Assembly: GCA_022565365.1 (NCBI GenBank)
Contig: JAIUMW010000002.1
Span: forward strand, 1 to 49,841
DNA from: Oceanicaulis sp.
Lineage (GTDB): Bacteria > Pseudomonadota > Alphaproteobacteria > Caulobacterales > Maricaulaceae
Direction of reading: 5' to 3'
DNA: 49,841 nt
Position numbers and translations under genes: made by a program. Shown one piece after another: positions 1 through 12,970 of this stretch (position 1 is its first letter; the number at the start of each line of letters is the position of its first letter). The notes beneath the pieces are model-generated. The model had not been told where the DNA came from and searched no databases. It saw only the letters and a program-made list of their open reading frames with translations.

Positions 1-2285
<2,285 letters not shown>

Positions 2286-2326
2286 GTCCGGGCTCCAGCC
2301 AAGCGGTGCGCCGGGGAGGGCGCACG

Positions 2327-2356
2327 AAAAAAGGGAGGCGGGCGGCCCGTCTCCCC
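2327..2356 (-). terminator. Rho-independent terminator of the rplU-rpmA operon
   Basis: On the minus strand: GGGAGACGGGC..GCCCGCCTCCC followed by TTTTTT, just downstream of rpmA. Confidence 0.7.
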
Positions 2357-2425
2357 TCCTTCAGCCTTGTGCCGGACCGGACCGCCCCTGTCGGGTGAGG
2401 CGGTCTCGCGGCCTGGCGCGCCGCC

Positions 2426-2695
2426 CTATTCAGCCGCCTCGGCAAGCGGGGCGACGTTGACGAAGGTGCGCTGGTTGGCCTTGGTGCGGAACTCAACCCG
2501 GCCCTCGGTCAGGGCGAACAGGGTATGATCCTTGCCCATGCCGACATTGTCGCCGGGATAATATTTGGTGCCGCGCTGGCGCACGATGATATTGCCCGGG
2601 ATGACCGCCTGGCCGCCGGATTTCTTGACACCCAGGCGCCGGCCTGCGGAGTCGCGGCCGTTGCGTGAGGAGCCGCCTGCTTTTTTGTGAGCCAT
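2426..2695 (-). CDS. rpmA: 50S ribosomal protein L27
   Basis: [62 protein letters not shown]. Confidence 0.98.
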   Translation of the reverse strand: MAHKKAGGSSRNGRDSAGRRLGVKKSGGQAVIPGNIIVRQRGTKYYPGDNVGMGKDHTLFALTEGRVEFRTKANQRTFVNVAPLAEAAE

Positions 2696-2726
2696 ATCCG
2701 CTCTCCTTCAATTGTGCGCAGACGCG

Positions 2727-3380
2727 TTACGCGCCGGCCAGTTCTTTCGCCTGGGCGATCCAGCCGCCCGATTCCGCTTTCGCCTTCACGCCGGCGATCT
2801 CGCCGTCCAGACGGTCGAGATCCGCTTCGGTCCACGCCGCCACCTGGGCGAACGTGGTGACGCCCGCCTCTGCCAGCTTCTTGGCGTAGGCCGGGCCGAC
2901 GCCGTTGAGCTGGGTCAGATCGTCCGCACCCGCTGCAGCCTTCGCTTTCGCCGGCGCTTTGGCGGGCTTGGCCTCAGCCTTCGCCGGCTTGGCGGGCGCG
3001 GCGTCCGGCGCCGGTTCGGCTGCGGGCTTGGCCGCTTTTTTCTTGCCGCCGAGCGCGGATTTCGCGCCGGGTTTCAGAATTTCGGCGATCGAGATCACCG
3101 TGATCCACTGGCGGTGGCCGCGCTTGCGGCGGTAATTCTGGCGGCGGCGCTTTTTGAATATGAGGACTTTCTTGTCTTTGCGCTCGTCGAGCACCTCAGC
3201 CGTCACCGACGCGCCATCCACGCCCGGCGCGCCCACAAGGGGGTCGCCCTCGCCGCCGATCATGAGCACCTGGTCAAACGTGACCACGTCGCCCGCTTCG
3301 GCGTCGAGCTTCTCCACGCGCAGGATGTCGCCTTGCGCCACCCGGTATTGTTTACCGCCGGTTTTGATCACCGCGTACAT
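2727..3380 (-). CDS. rplU: 50S ribosomal protein L21 with Ala/Lys/Pro-rich linker and helix-hairpin-helix-like C-terminal extension
   Basis: MYAVIKTGGKQYRVAQGDILRVEKLDAEAGD...KKRRRQNYRRKRGHRQ..., then APAKPAKAEAKPAKAPAK linker and DLTQLNGVGPAYAKKLAEAGVTTFAQVAAWTEADLDRLD. Confidence 0.95.
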   Translation of the reverse strand: MYAVIKTGGKQYRVAQGDILRVEKLDAEAGDVVTFDQVLMIGGEGDPLVGAPGVDGASVTAEVLDERKDKKVLIFKKRRRQNYRRKRGHRQWITVISIAEILKPGAKSALGGKKKAAKPAAEPAPDAAPAKPAKAEAKPAKAPAKAKAAAGADDLTQLNGVGPAYAKKLAEAGVTTFAQVAAWTEADLDRLDGEIAGVKAKAESGGWIAQAKELAGA

Positions 3381-3660
3381 AGGTCTCTTCCTTCTGATCC
3401 GGTACCGTGACCGCGCGCGCCCCGATTGAAGCGCTCATTTCGCGGGCCGGGCCCCTTTTTCTTCGCCGGTTCTGATCCGATCCGGCGTTGTGAACATGGC
3501 AACCGCACCCGGGGCGCAAGGCCATAGACCCTGCCCGCCGCAGCGCGAGCGCGCGATATAGGCGCATGGGCCATTGTGAGTCAATGCGCGCGCCTGCCTG
3601 CGCACGGCCCTGCGCGCTTGATTTCGCCGCCGGACTGCGCCACAAACCGCCCCGCCGCTC

Positions 3661-3940
<280 letters not shown>

Positions 3941-3975
3941 CACTGCGGCTATGAGCCCGGCGACCAGGGTGCGTG

Positions 3976-4284
3976 TCAGCTCTTCCGGCGGCATTTCAGG
4001 GCGGCCTCGATGACGCCCCCGATCCACTCGAGCTCTTCAGGTTCCAGCTCCAGCAGCAGGCGGGAGATGTGACCATAGCGGGTCTGCTGGAGGGTGGAGC
4101 GTGGAAGGTCCGCGGCGACGAGCTCGGCCGGGTCGATCTCAAGGGCGACGGCAAGGCGCTCGATCATGGCGAAGCGGGTGCCAGATGCGCCGCTCTCGAT
4201 TTTGGATATCATGTAGACGCTGGCATCGACCGCTTCGGCCAGCTGCTGCTGGGTCATGCCAGCGCGGCGGCGGTGTGCCGCCAC
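3976..4284 (-). CDS. XRE/Cro-CI family HTH transcriptional regulator (GTG start)
   Basis: HRRRAGMTQQQLAEAVDASVYMISKIESGASGTRFAMIERLAVALEIDPAELVA is a canonical HTH_3 pattern. Confidence 0.82.
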   Translation of the reverse strand: MAAHRRRAGMTQQQLAEAVDASVYMISKIESGASGTRFAMIERLAVALEIDPAELVAADLPRSTLQQTRYGHISRLLLELEPEELEWIGGVIEAALKCRRKS

Positions 4285-4461
4285 CAGCCTGCCAAGGAGG
4301 CGCGAAAAGCGTCAGGGGTCACGCAGCCCGCCCTGGCGCCATGGCACGGGACGCTTCCAGCTCCCCGTGGCCCGAAAACGGGGTCAAGCTCACGAGGCCT
4401 TCAACAGCAAGCTTCGATTGGATGAAAAATGGGGTTCCGTCAGTGTGGGTTATTAAAATAA

Positions 4462-5535
4462 TCAATAGTCAGAGAGTGATATGAAAATATAATCATTCTC
4501 TCTTGTAACATAAACAGGCATTTCGGCCTCAAGAGCTGAGAGAAAGCTGTCGCTCTGGCCAGTCCGAAACACACCACTTACCCTCAATTGTGTCAGATCG
4601 CCGCGAATTTGTATCGGCTGCGTGAGGTAGCGATTGACTTCCCGAACGGCGTCGGGAATGGCTTCGTCTTCAAAAATGATCCGCCCGCTTCGCCAGCTTG
4701 TCGCCCGATCAATCTCGACGACTGATACTGTTCGCTCCGAGCTTCTGTTCCTGACGGTGATCTGCTCACCTGCCATGAGTGTTACGGGTGGCTCGCTGGC
4801 ACTGCGTTCAGCCGCGTTGGGTGTAGGGTGGTGATAGTGTTCCACTTCAACCAGGCCCTCCACCAGGAGCACGCTGACGGATTCGTCTTCGAGTCTGACA
4901 TCGAAGGCTGTTCCCAGTGCGGTTATGACCTGATTGCCCGCCCGCACGCGAAATGGCCGCGCCGCATCATGTGCAATATCAAAATGCGCCTGTCCGCGGC
5001 CCATAATTATTCGGCGTTCCTGATCGGAATATCGAACGTATATTAGACTATCGGTATTTAAAGTGATTACTGTATTGTCGACCAGTTCTATAACTTTTTG
5101 CTCTCCCACAGACGTTCTAATGGACTGTGTTTCGCGCGTAGTTTCATTTTGGGCGACATTGTCTTGAAATTCATCATTTGGACCGCCCAGCACCGCAACC
5201 ATCAACACAGCGATGCTGACGGTAATGATTGCCGCACAACCGGCCATGGCCCGATGCACCCAGTCATTGCGGCTGCAGCGCGCCGCCAGGGCGCTTTCGC
5301 GCATCGCCAGAATTCGAGGGTCCTGGCTGATCTCACCAGATGCTCTGAGCGCCATCACTGCGCGCGCGTAGGCGTCTTGATGGGCAGGGTCCGCATTGAG
5401 CCAGGCGTTCAACGCCATCAGCGACTCGTCATCATGCAGCCCGCCCGTCATTCGTTCAGCCCAGTGCAGGGCTGAACGCGAGAGCTCAATGTCTCTGTCA
5501 GGTGTTCTTGATGTGTTACGGTGCGATGGGTTCAT
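4462..5535 (-). CDS. FecR-family anti-sigma / signal transducer
   Basis: ALHWAERMTGGLHDDESLMALNAWLNADPAHQDAYARA...TSVGEQKVIELVDNTVITLNTDSLIYVRYSDQERRIIMGRGQAHFDIAHDAARPFRVRAGNQVITALGTAFDVR; single TM helix; ATGA overlap with the sigma factor gene. Confidence 0.93.
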   Translation of the reverse strand: MNPSHRNTSRTPDRDIELSRSALHWAERMTGGLHDDESLMALNAWLNADPAHQDAYARAVMALRASGEISQDPRILAMRESALAARCSRNDWVHRAMAGCAAIITVSIAVLMVAVLGGPNDEFQDNVAQNETTRETQSIRTSVGEQKVIELVDNTVITLNTDSLIYVRYSDQERRIIMGRGQAHFDIAHDAARPFRVRAGNQVITALGTAFDVRLEDESVSVLLVEGLVEVEHYHHPTPNAAERSASEPPVTLMAGEQITVRNRSSERTVSVVEIDRATSWRSGRIIFEDEAIPDAVREVNRYLTQPIQIRGDLTQLRVSGVFRTGQSDSFLSALEAEMPVYVTRENDYIFISLSDY

Positions 5536-6068
5536 TTTCGAGCCCCTAAAAGATCATCTATTGACGCTATGGCCCGCACCATATGCTTCTCGACGGAGCT
5601 GACGGATACGCCAAGTCGTTGGGCTATTTCTCCGTACCTCAGCCCCTCAAAGCGCCTCAGCACGAATACGTGCCTGGTGCGCTCTGGAAGTTTCTCGAGC
5701 GCTTTCACCAGCGCGTTCACATCATCCTTTCCGATCAGGACGCGTTCCGGTGACAGAAACTGGTAGCCATGGAACGACTCGTTGAACTCAACATGCGCCA
5801 TCCGGTTTGAGGTGGATGCCCTGCGCCTGTCGTCCCGGACCAGATTAACGGCGATCTGAAAAATATAACCCTCAAGGTTGTCGACGTCAGCAAGATCCGC
5901 GCGCCGCGCCAGTCTGAGGAACACCTCCTGGACATAGTCATCCGGGTCAGTCCCCGGGGGCAGGCGCTTTCTCAAAAAAGCTCTCAGTGGCCCACGAAAA
6001 TGCGCCGCCAGGTCTTCCAGCCTGTTGTCGGCGTGCTCGTGCGCCTGAGATTTTTTGCTATCCGGCAT
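5532..6068 (-). CDS. ECF (FecI-type) RNA polymerase sigma factor
   Basis: FRGPLRAFLRKRLPPGTDPDDYVQEVFLRLARRADLADVDNLEGYIFQIAVNLVRDDRRR...LEKLPERTRHVFVLRRFEGLRYGEIAQRLGVSVSSVEKHMVRAI; ORF extends to 6239 but MPDSKKS at 6068 is the likelier start. Confidence 0.92.
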   Translation of the reverse strand: MPDSKKSQAHEHADNRLEDLAAHFRGPLRAFLRKRLPPGTDPDDYVQEVFLRLARRADLADVDNLEGYIFQIAVNLVRDDRRRASTSNRMAHVEFNESFHGYQFLSPERVLIGKDDVNALVKALEKLPERTRHVFVLRRFEGLRYGEIAQRLGVSVSSVEKHMVRAIASIDDLLGARK

Positions 6069-6407
6069 ACGTTGTCTCTGAGGCGGCCATAGACAGGCCC
6101 TGTCTAACACTGACGCAGCCTCGGCCCTTTTCCTCACCAAAATGCTGATGTTTCCGCCGCACAATGTCAGTGTCCTTGGCGCGCGGACCGGCGCCACGGG
6201 CGCGTCAATCTGGTTCATGATGCTAAAAGGCAAATCCAAACAACAGGCTATGTAAATCTCGCTCCGCCTCTCGATGTAACGAATATGCTACAAAAATCTG
6301 AAATTGATGTGGATCAAGGGGCGCGCCCCGTCTTGATCTGTGAGCGGCGCCATTGTGCCGGTCAGCCAGCGGTGAAAACGCCGCGTGATCAATCGGGGAA
6401 AAAGGTA

Positions 6408-9400
6408 ATGGCAAAACGATTCACCGGGCGGAGCCTGCGGGCTTGGGCGATGGCAGGGGCGGCGGGCGCGGCCTTGGTGCTTGGCGGGGTTGGTCATGCG
6501 CAGGGCAGCCTTCCGAGCGAGCCCGTACGATATGACATACGGACAGGCAGCCTCGCCGAGGCGTTGGAGATTTATGCCATCCAGACCGATCTGGAGCTCT
6601 TTTCACCGTCCGAGCTCCTGCGAGGCCGGTCGGCGACCCCGTTGCGCGGTGATTACAGCCCCGCTGAGGCGCTTGAGCTATTGCTGCAAGGCACGAGTTT
6701 GACCTGGCGCATCAATGAACATGGTACGTTGATCATTGGCGAGGGGGGCGGCCTTCAGCCGATCTCCAACGTGTCGGGAAGCAGCCAGGCGAGCCGAACG
6801 AGCGGATCTCATGGCGCCGCGGCCGGCGCCCAGCAGCGAGTTGACGCCGGCGGGATGCAGGAGCTGGCGGCTGGAAATGGCGTTATTACCGGCAGGGTCA
6901 CCGACGCCCAGTCGGGCGCGCCTCTGCCCGGTGCGATTGTCCGGATCGGCGGAAGCAACAGGTCCAGCTCTGCAGACGCTCGCGGATTTTACCGGCTGCC
7001 TTCGCTGCCCGCTGGCGAGCATGAGCTGGAGGTCGATTATATCGGCGCCAGCCTCTATCGCCGGACTGTGACCCTCGCGCGCCAGGGCCAGATCACCGAA
7101 GATTTTTCGATCAGCACGACCACCGATGTAATTACCGTACAGGGGTATCGTTCGTCACTGGCGAGGGCGCTGAGCCAGCAACGGGCCGCTGCTAACGCAT
7201 CGACGATCGTGTCTGCTGATCTTCTGGGCAGTTTTCCAGCCGGAACCGTGTCAGAATCCCTGCGCCGTCTTCCCGGCGTGGCGTTTACACGCGACGACGA
7301 TACCGGTGAGGGATCAGGCATTACGGTCCGCGGGTTCGGGTCGGAAGCCATCAATATTCAGCTGAACGGCCTCGATCTCCAGGGCACGGGCTTCACGCGC
7401 TCCATAGACCTTTCCGGGGTTCTGGCCGGCAATATCTCTCAGGTGACTATCCAGAAATCCCTCCTGCCAAGCATGGAATCGACCGGTTCAGGCGGTCTGG
7501 TCCAGATCGAGACGCGTTCAGGCCTGGATTACGATGAAACCACGTTTTCAATAGGCGCCCAGCGGACGCAGGGTTTCGACAGTTATTTTGGCGGGCAAAA
7601 TCAGATCAATGCGACGGCGGCATATCAGTTCACGCCGACATTTGGCGTTGTCGGCGTTATTCAATATCGTGAAACGGATCAGAATAATATAGACGCCGCC
7701 TGGTTGAATACAACGCCGCCTGTTCTGCCTGCAGGATTCACGAACGTCATCCTGATACCATCCAGCAACAGCTTTCCGTTCGACCCCGAGTTTGACGAAG
7801 CGCTGCTGCGCGGCGCCACCTACCAGTTCCGCGACCGGAATGAAAGCAATCTCACGGCGTCGCTGAACTTTGCCTGGGACATCGCCGATCATACCCGGCT
7901 CAGGCTGGACGTCCAACATATCCGCCGGGAGGCAACCAATACGGCTGCGCGGGCGCAGCTGGGCTTTACGGTCACCGGCCAACCGGCGCCCATCGCCGAG
8001 CTGGGCGGTGAGGAGCGCCAGCGCTTCTTCCTCAACAATTTTCAGCGCAATCTGGGTCTGACCTCCTCCGACATTTCGACCGAGATCTCATCCATCAGCC
8101 TTCGCGGGGAAACGGATATCGGATCCTGGGGATTCCGTTACGGCGCCGGTACGACACGGACAGTGTCGCGGTCGGAGAATATCAATCTCACCCTCACTGG
8201 CGTGGTGCAGTCGGATCTGGCCAACATTATTGATCCGGACACCATACAGCTTGCTCCAAACTCTCAGGGGGTTCAGCGCGTCATTGATGGCGGGATGCTC
8301 GTCGTCGGCGATAATCTGCCGGTGCTCTCTCTCAGCGCCGAAGGCATGCAGAGGCTTTTTGACGCCGAAGCGCAAGAAGTCACGATCGCATCGCGCGCCC
8401 GGAGCAATGATCCGACCGAAGCCTATACCCTGAATGCCTCAGCCCAATACAATTTTGGCTCGGGACTCTTCGATTATCTGAAGGTGGGCGGCAAGTATGA
8501 CCGCAGTGAGCGCAGCAGCCTTTTCGACACCTTCCCGACGTCAGCGGCGGCGCTTCCAACCAGTGAAAGCTATATTCGTGTGGCCGGTCAGGGCGCCAGG
8601 CTCACAGAGCTGGGCATCGGGTCGCTAAACTCCCAGGATCTCTCGGTTGTAGGGGGGGGCGGCCGTTCTGTGCCCTCTATCGACTTGGAGATGGCGAGGG
8701 CGATCTTCGATGCGCTTCCAGCGCTCGCGGCTGGTGGGCGTTACAATTTCACGGACCGATCCGCACTGGATCCGATCATGGATTCCGGCGCGAGCCGGCC
8801 GTCGCGCACTGTCGAGGAAACCTTTGCGGGATATGTTGAGGGCCTCATTCGCATTGGCCGGCTGGAGCTGGCCGGCGGCGTGCGGTATGAGCGCAAAGAC
8901 CGTGTTGGCCGCACGATCACGCTCCCGTCCTTTACAACGGAAGACGGCGCGCTGCCTCGCGAGGTCATGATCAACGCCGGCCTGGTGACATTTCAGGACA
9001 CAGGCGGCGTCCAGGACACCTGGACGCCGAGCGCCCTGGCGACGTGGCGTCACAACGACCAGCTGGTGGCGAGGCTGGGTTACTTCCGCTCCACAATCAA
9101 TCCGGACTTCAGGCTGATCAGGCGCGGCACCCAGTACTTCGTCAATCTGACCACCACGACGCCATTGGCTATCTTGCGCGAGGCCAATCCGGACTTGCAG
9201 CCGTCTGTGACGGACAATTTCGACCTGGATATAGCCTATTACTTCCGGGACACGCCCGGCCTGGTCCGGCTGGCGTTCTTCTACAAGGACATCTCAAACA
9301 ACTTCACCAGCGTCTTGCTCGCCGACGAACCGGCGGATGTGCGGCAGCGCGTGTTAGACTTTTTCGCACCGCTTGAGGAATTTCAGCCTGGCATCACGAA

Positions 9401-9992
9401 CTTGCCGGACGACACCGAGTTTCGCTTGAACCGGCCTCAGAACGGTGAAGGCGGCTATACGTGGGGTGTCGAGGCCGAGGTCATCCGCCAGCTTGATTTT
9501 CTGCCCGGCTTTCTCAGTGACTTCGGTGTGCTGCTGAACCTGACCTATACAGACGGCAGCTTTCCGACACTGGTGAATGGCCGCAATGATGACAGCCAGC
9601 TGGTGACGATCAGCCTGGACAGGCCGCTGGCCAATCAGGCCAGATGGGCGGGGACTGCGTCGCTAAACTACGAACGTGGACCCTTCTCGGGCCGTGTTAT
9701 TTACACATATCAGTCCGTCACTGTGAACTCATACAGCCCGCTTGATCTGAATACGATTACGCCCGAGTTCTCGACCTTGGACTTCCGGGCCGACTATTCA
9801 CTTGAGCGCTGGGGCGGCCGGTTCAACTTGTATCTGCAAGGCAATGACTTGCTCAGAGGGCCGCGCGATGCGGATATCCGCAGTGCGACCGCGTCGACAT
9901 ACGGCCAGTCGGACGCCGACTTCTTCTTTCCGGGAACAGTACAGTACCGGGGAGGCAGGACAATCATGGCCGGCGTACGCGCGACTTTTTAG
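6408..9992 (+). CDS. TonB-dependent receptor with N-terminal STN signalling domain and carboxypeptidase-regulatory-like domain
   Basis: Signal peptide; VRYDIRTGSLAEALEIYAIQTDLELFSPSELLRGRSATPLRGDYSPAEALELLLQGTSLTWR (STN); GVITGRVTDAQSGAPLPGAIVRI...GFYRLPSLPAGEHELEVDYIG; plug and beta-barrel ending ...TIMAGVRATF. Confidence 0.93.
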   Translation: MAKRFTGRSLRAWAMAGAAGAALVLGGVGHAQGSLPSEPVRYDIRTGSLAEALEIYAIQTDLELFSPSELLRGRSATPLRGDYSPAEALELLLQGTSLTWRINEHGTLIIGEGGGLQPISNVSGSSQASRTSGSHGAAAGAQQRVDAGGMQELAAGNGVITGRVTDAQSGAPLPGAIVRIGGSNRSSSADARGFYRLPSLPAGEHELEVDYIGASLYRRTVTLARQGQITEDFSISTTTDVITVQGYRSSLARALSQQRAAANASTIVSADLLGSFPAGTVSESLRRLPGVAFTRDDDTGEGSGITVRGFGSEAINIQLNGLDLQGTGFTRSIDLSGVLAGNISQVTIQKSLLPSMESTGSGGLVQIETRSGLDYDETTFSIGAQRTQGFDSYFGGQNQINATAAYQFTPTFGVVGVIQYRETDQNNIDAAWLNTTPPVLPAGFTNVILIPSSNSFPFDPEFDEALLRGATYQFRDRNESNLTASLNFAWDIADHTRLRLDVQHIRREATNTAARAQLGFTVTGQPAPIAELGGEERQRFFLNNFQRNLGLTSSDISTEISSISLRGETDIGSWGFRYGAGTTRTVSRSENINLTLTGVVQSDLANIIDPDTIQLAPNSQGVQRVIDGGMLVVGDNLPVLSLSAEGMQRLFDAEAQEVTIASRARSNDPTEAYTLNASAQYNFGSGLFDYLKVGGKYDRSERSSLFDTFPTSAAALPTSESYIRVAGQGARLTELGIGSLNSQDLSVVGGGGRSVPSIDLEMARAIFDALPALAAGGRYNFTDRSALDPIMDSGASRPSRTVEETFAGYVEGLIRIGRLELAGGVRYERKDRVGRTITLPSFTTEDGALPREVMINAGLVTFQDTGGVQDTWTPSALATWRHNDQLVARLGYFRSTINPDFRLIRRGTQYFVNLTTTTPLAILREANPDLQPSVTDNFDLDIAYYFRDTPGLVRLAFFYKDISNNFTSVLLADEPADVRQRVLDFFAPLEEFQPGITNLPDDTEFRLNRPQNGEGGYTWGVEAEVIRQLDFLPGFLSDFGVLLNLTYTDGSFPTLVNGRNDDSQLVTISLDRPLANQARWAGTASLNYERGPFSGRVIYTYQSVTVNSYSPLDLNTITPEFSTLDFRADYSLERWGGRFNLYLQGNDLLRGPRDADIRSATASTYGQSDADFFFPGTVQYRGGRTIMAGVRATF

Positions 9993-10067
9993 GCAACGTT
10001 CAAACCAGGCGGCGGCGCGCAAGGCTGAATCGTGCGCCGCCGCCCAATCACCTTTCATACAAAGCGA

Positions 10068-12761
10068 ATGAGTTCTCTCATGATCACCGGTTTCAAAGCA
10101 CTAACGCGCCTCTCGTTCCTGGTCGCGTCTCTCAGTCTTGGCGCTCCGGCGTGGGCGGGCGGGATGCAGGCGAACCACACAGCTTCGATGGCCTGGTCTG
10201 CAAACGCACTCAGTGCGTTATCAGCTGCACGATTGGATGACGAGCCTGAAAACGCCAATGGGAGCACCGAAGATGATGAGGCGCCCGAGAGCGAAAAATG
10301 GGCTGACTTCATTGAAGACAAGGACCTGATCGAGGGATATTTCAACCTATACAGGGATCGTGAAACCGGCGAATTGTTTATGGAGATCGCGCCTGATCAG
10401 ATCGATGAGGAGTTTATATATTATAGTTATACACGCGACGGCTCCCGCCGCGACGGGATGCGCGTGGCCGGGCTGGTCGGCGAAAACTCGGTCCTGTCCT
10501 GGCGCCGCAGATACCAGCAAGTGGACGTAATATCTCGCAATACGGCCTTCAGCATCGATGAGGACAGCCCGCTTGCGCGCAGTGCCGGGACCAATATCTC
10601 AAATCCGATTCTGATTACCCTCGACATCATTTCAGAGAATGATGCAACCGGCGCGGTCGTGGTGAAAGCCAACGATCTTTTCATGACGAATTCGCTTGTG
10701 CGGATTGGCCAGCAGACTGTGATTGGCCGCCTTTTCGGGATTGCGCAAGGATCGCTGAGCGCCCGCAAGACAAATATTCAATCTGTGCGCGCCTATGAGG
10801 ACAATATTGAGGTCGTAGCCGAATATGTTTTCGATTGGTCGGGCGCGCGGACGCCGGCTGCGTTTTCAGACACGACCACTGTTCAACACAGTTTCGTGCG
10901 CATGCCAGAGGACGGCTTCGAGCCGCGCCGCGCCGACCCCCGGGTGGGGTTTTTCACGCAGCGCAGGACCAATCTGACCCGGGTTGACGGGAATCCTGCC
11001 GAAGACCTTATCCAGCGCTGGAGGCTTGAGAAAACCGATCCGGACGCGGAGGTTTCAGATGTCGTCGAGCCGATCGTGTTCTGGATTGAGAACACGACGC
11101 CGGTCGAGTATCGCGACTATGTCCGCCGCGGCGTGCTCGCCTGGAACCCGGCGTTCGAGGCGGCCGGTTTCCGCAATGCTCTCAGCGTGGAGATTCAGCC
11201 GGATGATGCGGATTGGGATGCGGGCGATGTTCGCTACAACGTGCTTCGCTGGATAAGCTCCCCGTCGCCGCTATTCGCCGGTTACGGGCCTCGATACACC
11301 AATCCCCGCACCGGAGAGGTCATTGGTGCGGACATTGTCATCGAGCATTCTGCGGTCAGGCGCTGGATCCAGACTGATCGCCTGTTTCCCGAATCCGCCT
11401 CTGCGGCGGGGACTGGCGCGTTTGAAGCGCATGATCCGCGCGATCATGAAGCCTCCGATTCCATCAACGCGGAAGAAGTCTTCGAGGCGGGTCTGGACAT
11501 CGATGTGAGTGAGCACGTCGCGATGAATGCGGGTTTTGCGCAGCTCGCCTCAGCCGCTCTGGCGGGGGGCGGGAGCGATCCGGAACTCTCGCAGCGTATT
11601 GTCGAAGAGGGGCTCTTGTACCTGGTTGTGCACGAGGTCGGACACACGCTGGGCCTCAGCCATAACTTTATGGGTGCCTTCTATTCGGCCCTGGACGACC
11701 TGAACGGCGAGACGGGGCGTCTGAGCAATAATCTGAGCGCCTCGATCATGGATTATCCCGGAATTAATATCTCCGCTGATCGCGACCGGCAGGGGTATTA
11801 CTTCCCAACGGCGCCCGGCCCGTACGATTACTGGGCTATCCGCTTCGGTTACGCGCCTGAAATTGCGGATCCGGACACCAGAACCGCCCATCTGAACCGT
11901 TCGACGGAACCCGGGCACGTTTTCGCCAATGATGCAGACGTTATGAGAGCGCCCGGCTCTGGCATGGATCCCAGAGTCAACACCCACTCCCTGTCGACGG
12001 ACCCGATCGGTTTTGCGGTTCGACAGATCGAGTTGTCACGCGTGACCATGGACTCACTGGTCGATATCACGGCTGTCGAGGGCGCGTCGTGGCAGGAGAC
12101 CCGCAATGCTTTCGATCTGTTGATGGGGCTCTACTTTCAATCGGTGAATGTAATCGCTCCCTTCGTTGGCGGCGTTTACAGCGACCAGGCTTTCGTCGGG
12201 CAGGACAATGCCCCGCCTGTCCCGCTCATGCCGGTGCCCGGCGATGAACAGAAACGCGCCATCCGGGAGCTTGGCCGTCTGATTTTTGCTGATGATGCCT
12301 TTGATTTTCCGCCTGAAGTCATCGCAAGGCTGCAAACCGAACGCCGCAGCTTCGACGCCAGGCTGAGGCCCACAGAACCGGAGTTGCAAAGGCTCGTTGG
12401 CCGGGTTCAGTCTCGCGCGCTGTTTTACATGCTGAACCCGCGTGCTCTGAACCGGCTCACAGATTCAACCGCTTACGGGGGAGATTATTCAGCCCGGGAG
12501 ATGCTTCACGATCTGACGCACGAAATCTTCTCCGGCCGGAGCGAGTCCGTTTATCGCCGGAACCTCCAGATCTTCTACGTAAACCAGCTCGACAGGATAC
12601 GCGCGTCCGGGAGGCTTCAGCAGGTTCCTGCCACGGCCATTCACGATACGCTGCGGCGTATTGAGAATATGCACTCGGGACCCGATTTCTGGATGTCGCA
12701 AGACACGCGCGCTCACCGCCGGTTTGTAAGGGAGATGGTGGCTCAGGCGCTGCAAGGCTGA
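10068..12761 (+). CDS. Zinc-dependent metalloprotease (DUF5117/DUF4953-like), exported
   Basis: Signal peptide MSSLMITGFKALTRLSFLVASLSLGAPAWAG; metzincin-like motif HEVGHTLGLSHNF; LSASIMDYPGINI downstream of the motif; overall architecture of large TBDR-associated metalloproteases. Confidence 0.85.
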   Translation: MSSLMITGFKALTRLSFLVASLSLGAPAWAGGMQANHTASMAWSANALSALSAARLDDEPENANGSTEDDEAPESEKWADFIEDKDLIEGYFNLYRDRETGELFMEIAPDQIDEEFIYYSYTRDGSRRDGMRVAGLVGENSVLSWRRRYQQVDVISRNTAFSIDEDSPLARSAGTNISNPILITLDIISENDATGAVVVKANDLFMTNSLVRIGQQTVIGRLFGIAQGSLSARKTNIQSVRAYEDNIEVVAEYVFDWSGARTPAAFSDTTTVQHSFVRMPEDGFEPRRADPRVGFFTQRRTNLTRVDGNPAEDLIQRWRLEKTDPDAEVSDVVEPIVFWIENTTPVEYRDYVRRGVLAWNPAFEAAGFRNALSVEIQPDDADWDAGDVRYNVLRWISSPSPLFAGYGPRYTNPRTGEVIGADIVIEHSAVRRWIQTDRLFPESASAAGTGAFEAHDPRDHEASDSINAEEVFEAGLDIDVSEHVAMNAGFAQLASAALAGGGSDPELSQRIVEEGLLYLVVHEVGHTLGLSHNFMGAFYSALDDLNGETGRLSNNLSASIMDYPGINISADRDRQGYYFPTAPGPYDYWAIRFGYAPEIADPDTRTAHLNRSTEPGHVFANDADVMRAPGSGMDPRVNTHSLSTDPIGFAVRQIELSRVTMDSLVDITAVEGASWQETRNAFDLLMGLYFQSVNVIAPFVGGVYSDQAFVGQDNAPPVPLMPVPGDEQKRAIRELGRLIFADDAFDFPPEVIARLQTERRSFDARLRPTEPELQRLVGRVQSRALFYMLNPRALNRLTDSTAYGGDYSAREMLHDLTHEIFSGRSESVYRRNLQIFYVNQLDRIRASGRLQQVPATAIHDTLRRIENMHSGPDFWMSQDTRAHRRFVREMVAQALQG

Positions 12762-12970
12762 TGCTATGTTCCTTGCTCCCTCTGGAACTTGTGAGCGTAA
12801 CGGACTTGAGACCCCTGGCTCGGTCAAATGACCTGAGCTTGGAAGCAATCTTTGTAGATGGTGTATGGTAAGGCGCGCCGTGGAAACGGGCTTTAATGAG
12901 TATCCCGCCTCGCATTGAGGCCTTTTCTGCGGCTCGCCGACCCCGGCTTGTTTACAGTCACGTCTGGCGC

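Noticed and set aside
3950-12970. Prophage or integrative element with its own integrase at tRNA-Ser
   Set aside because: No integrase, excisionase, phage or conjugation gene was recognised between the repeats; only the weaker islet hypothesis is kept.
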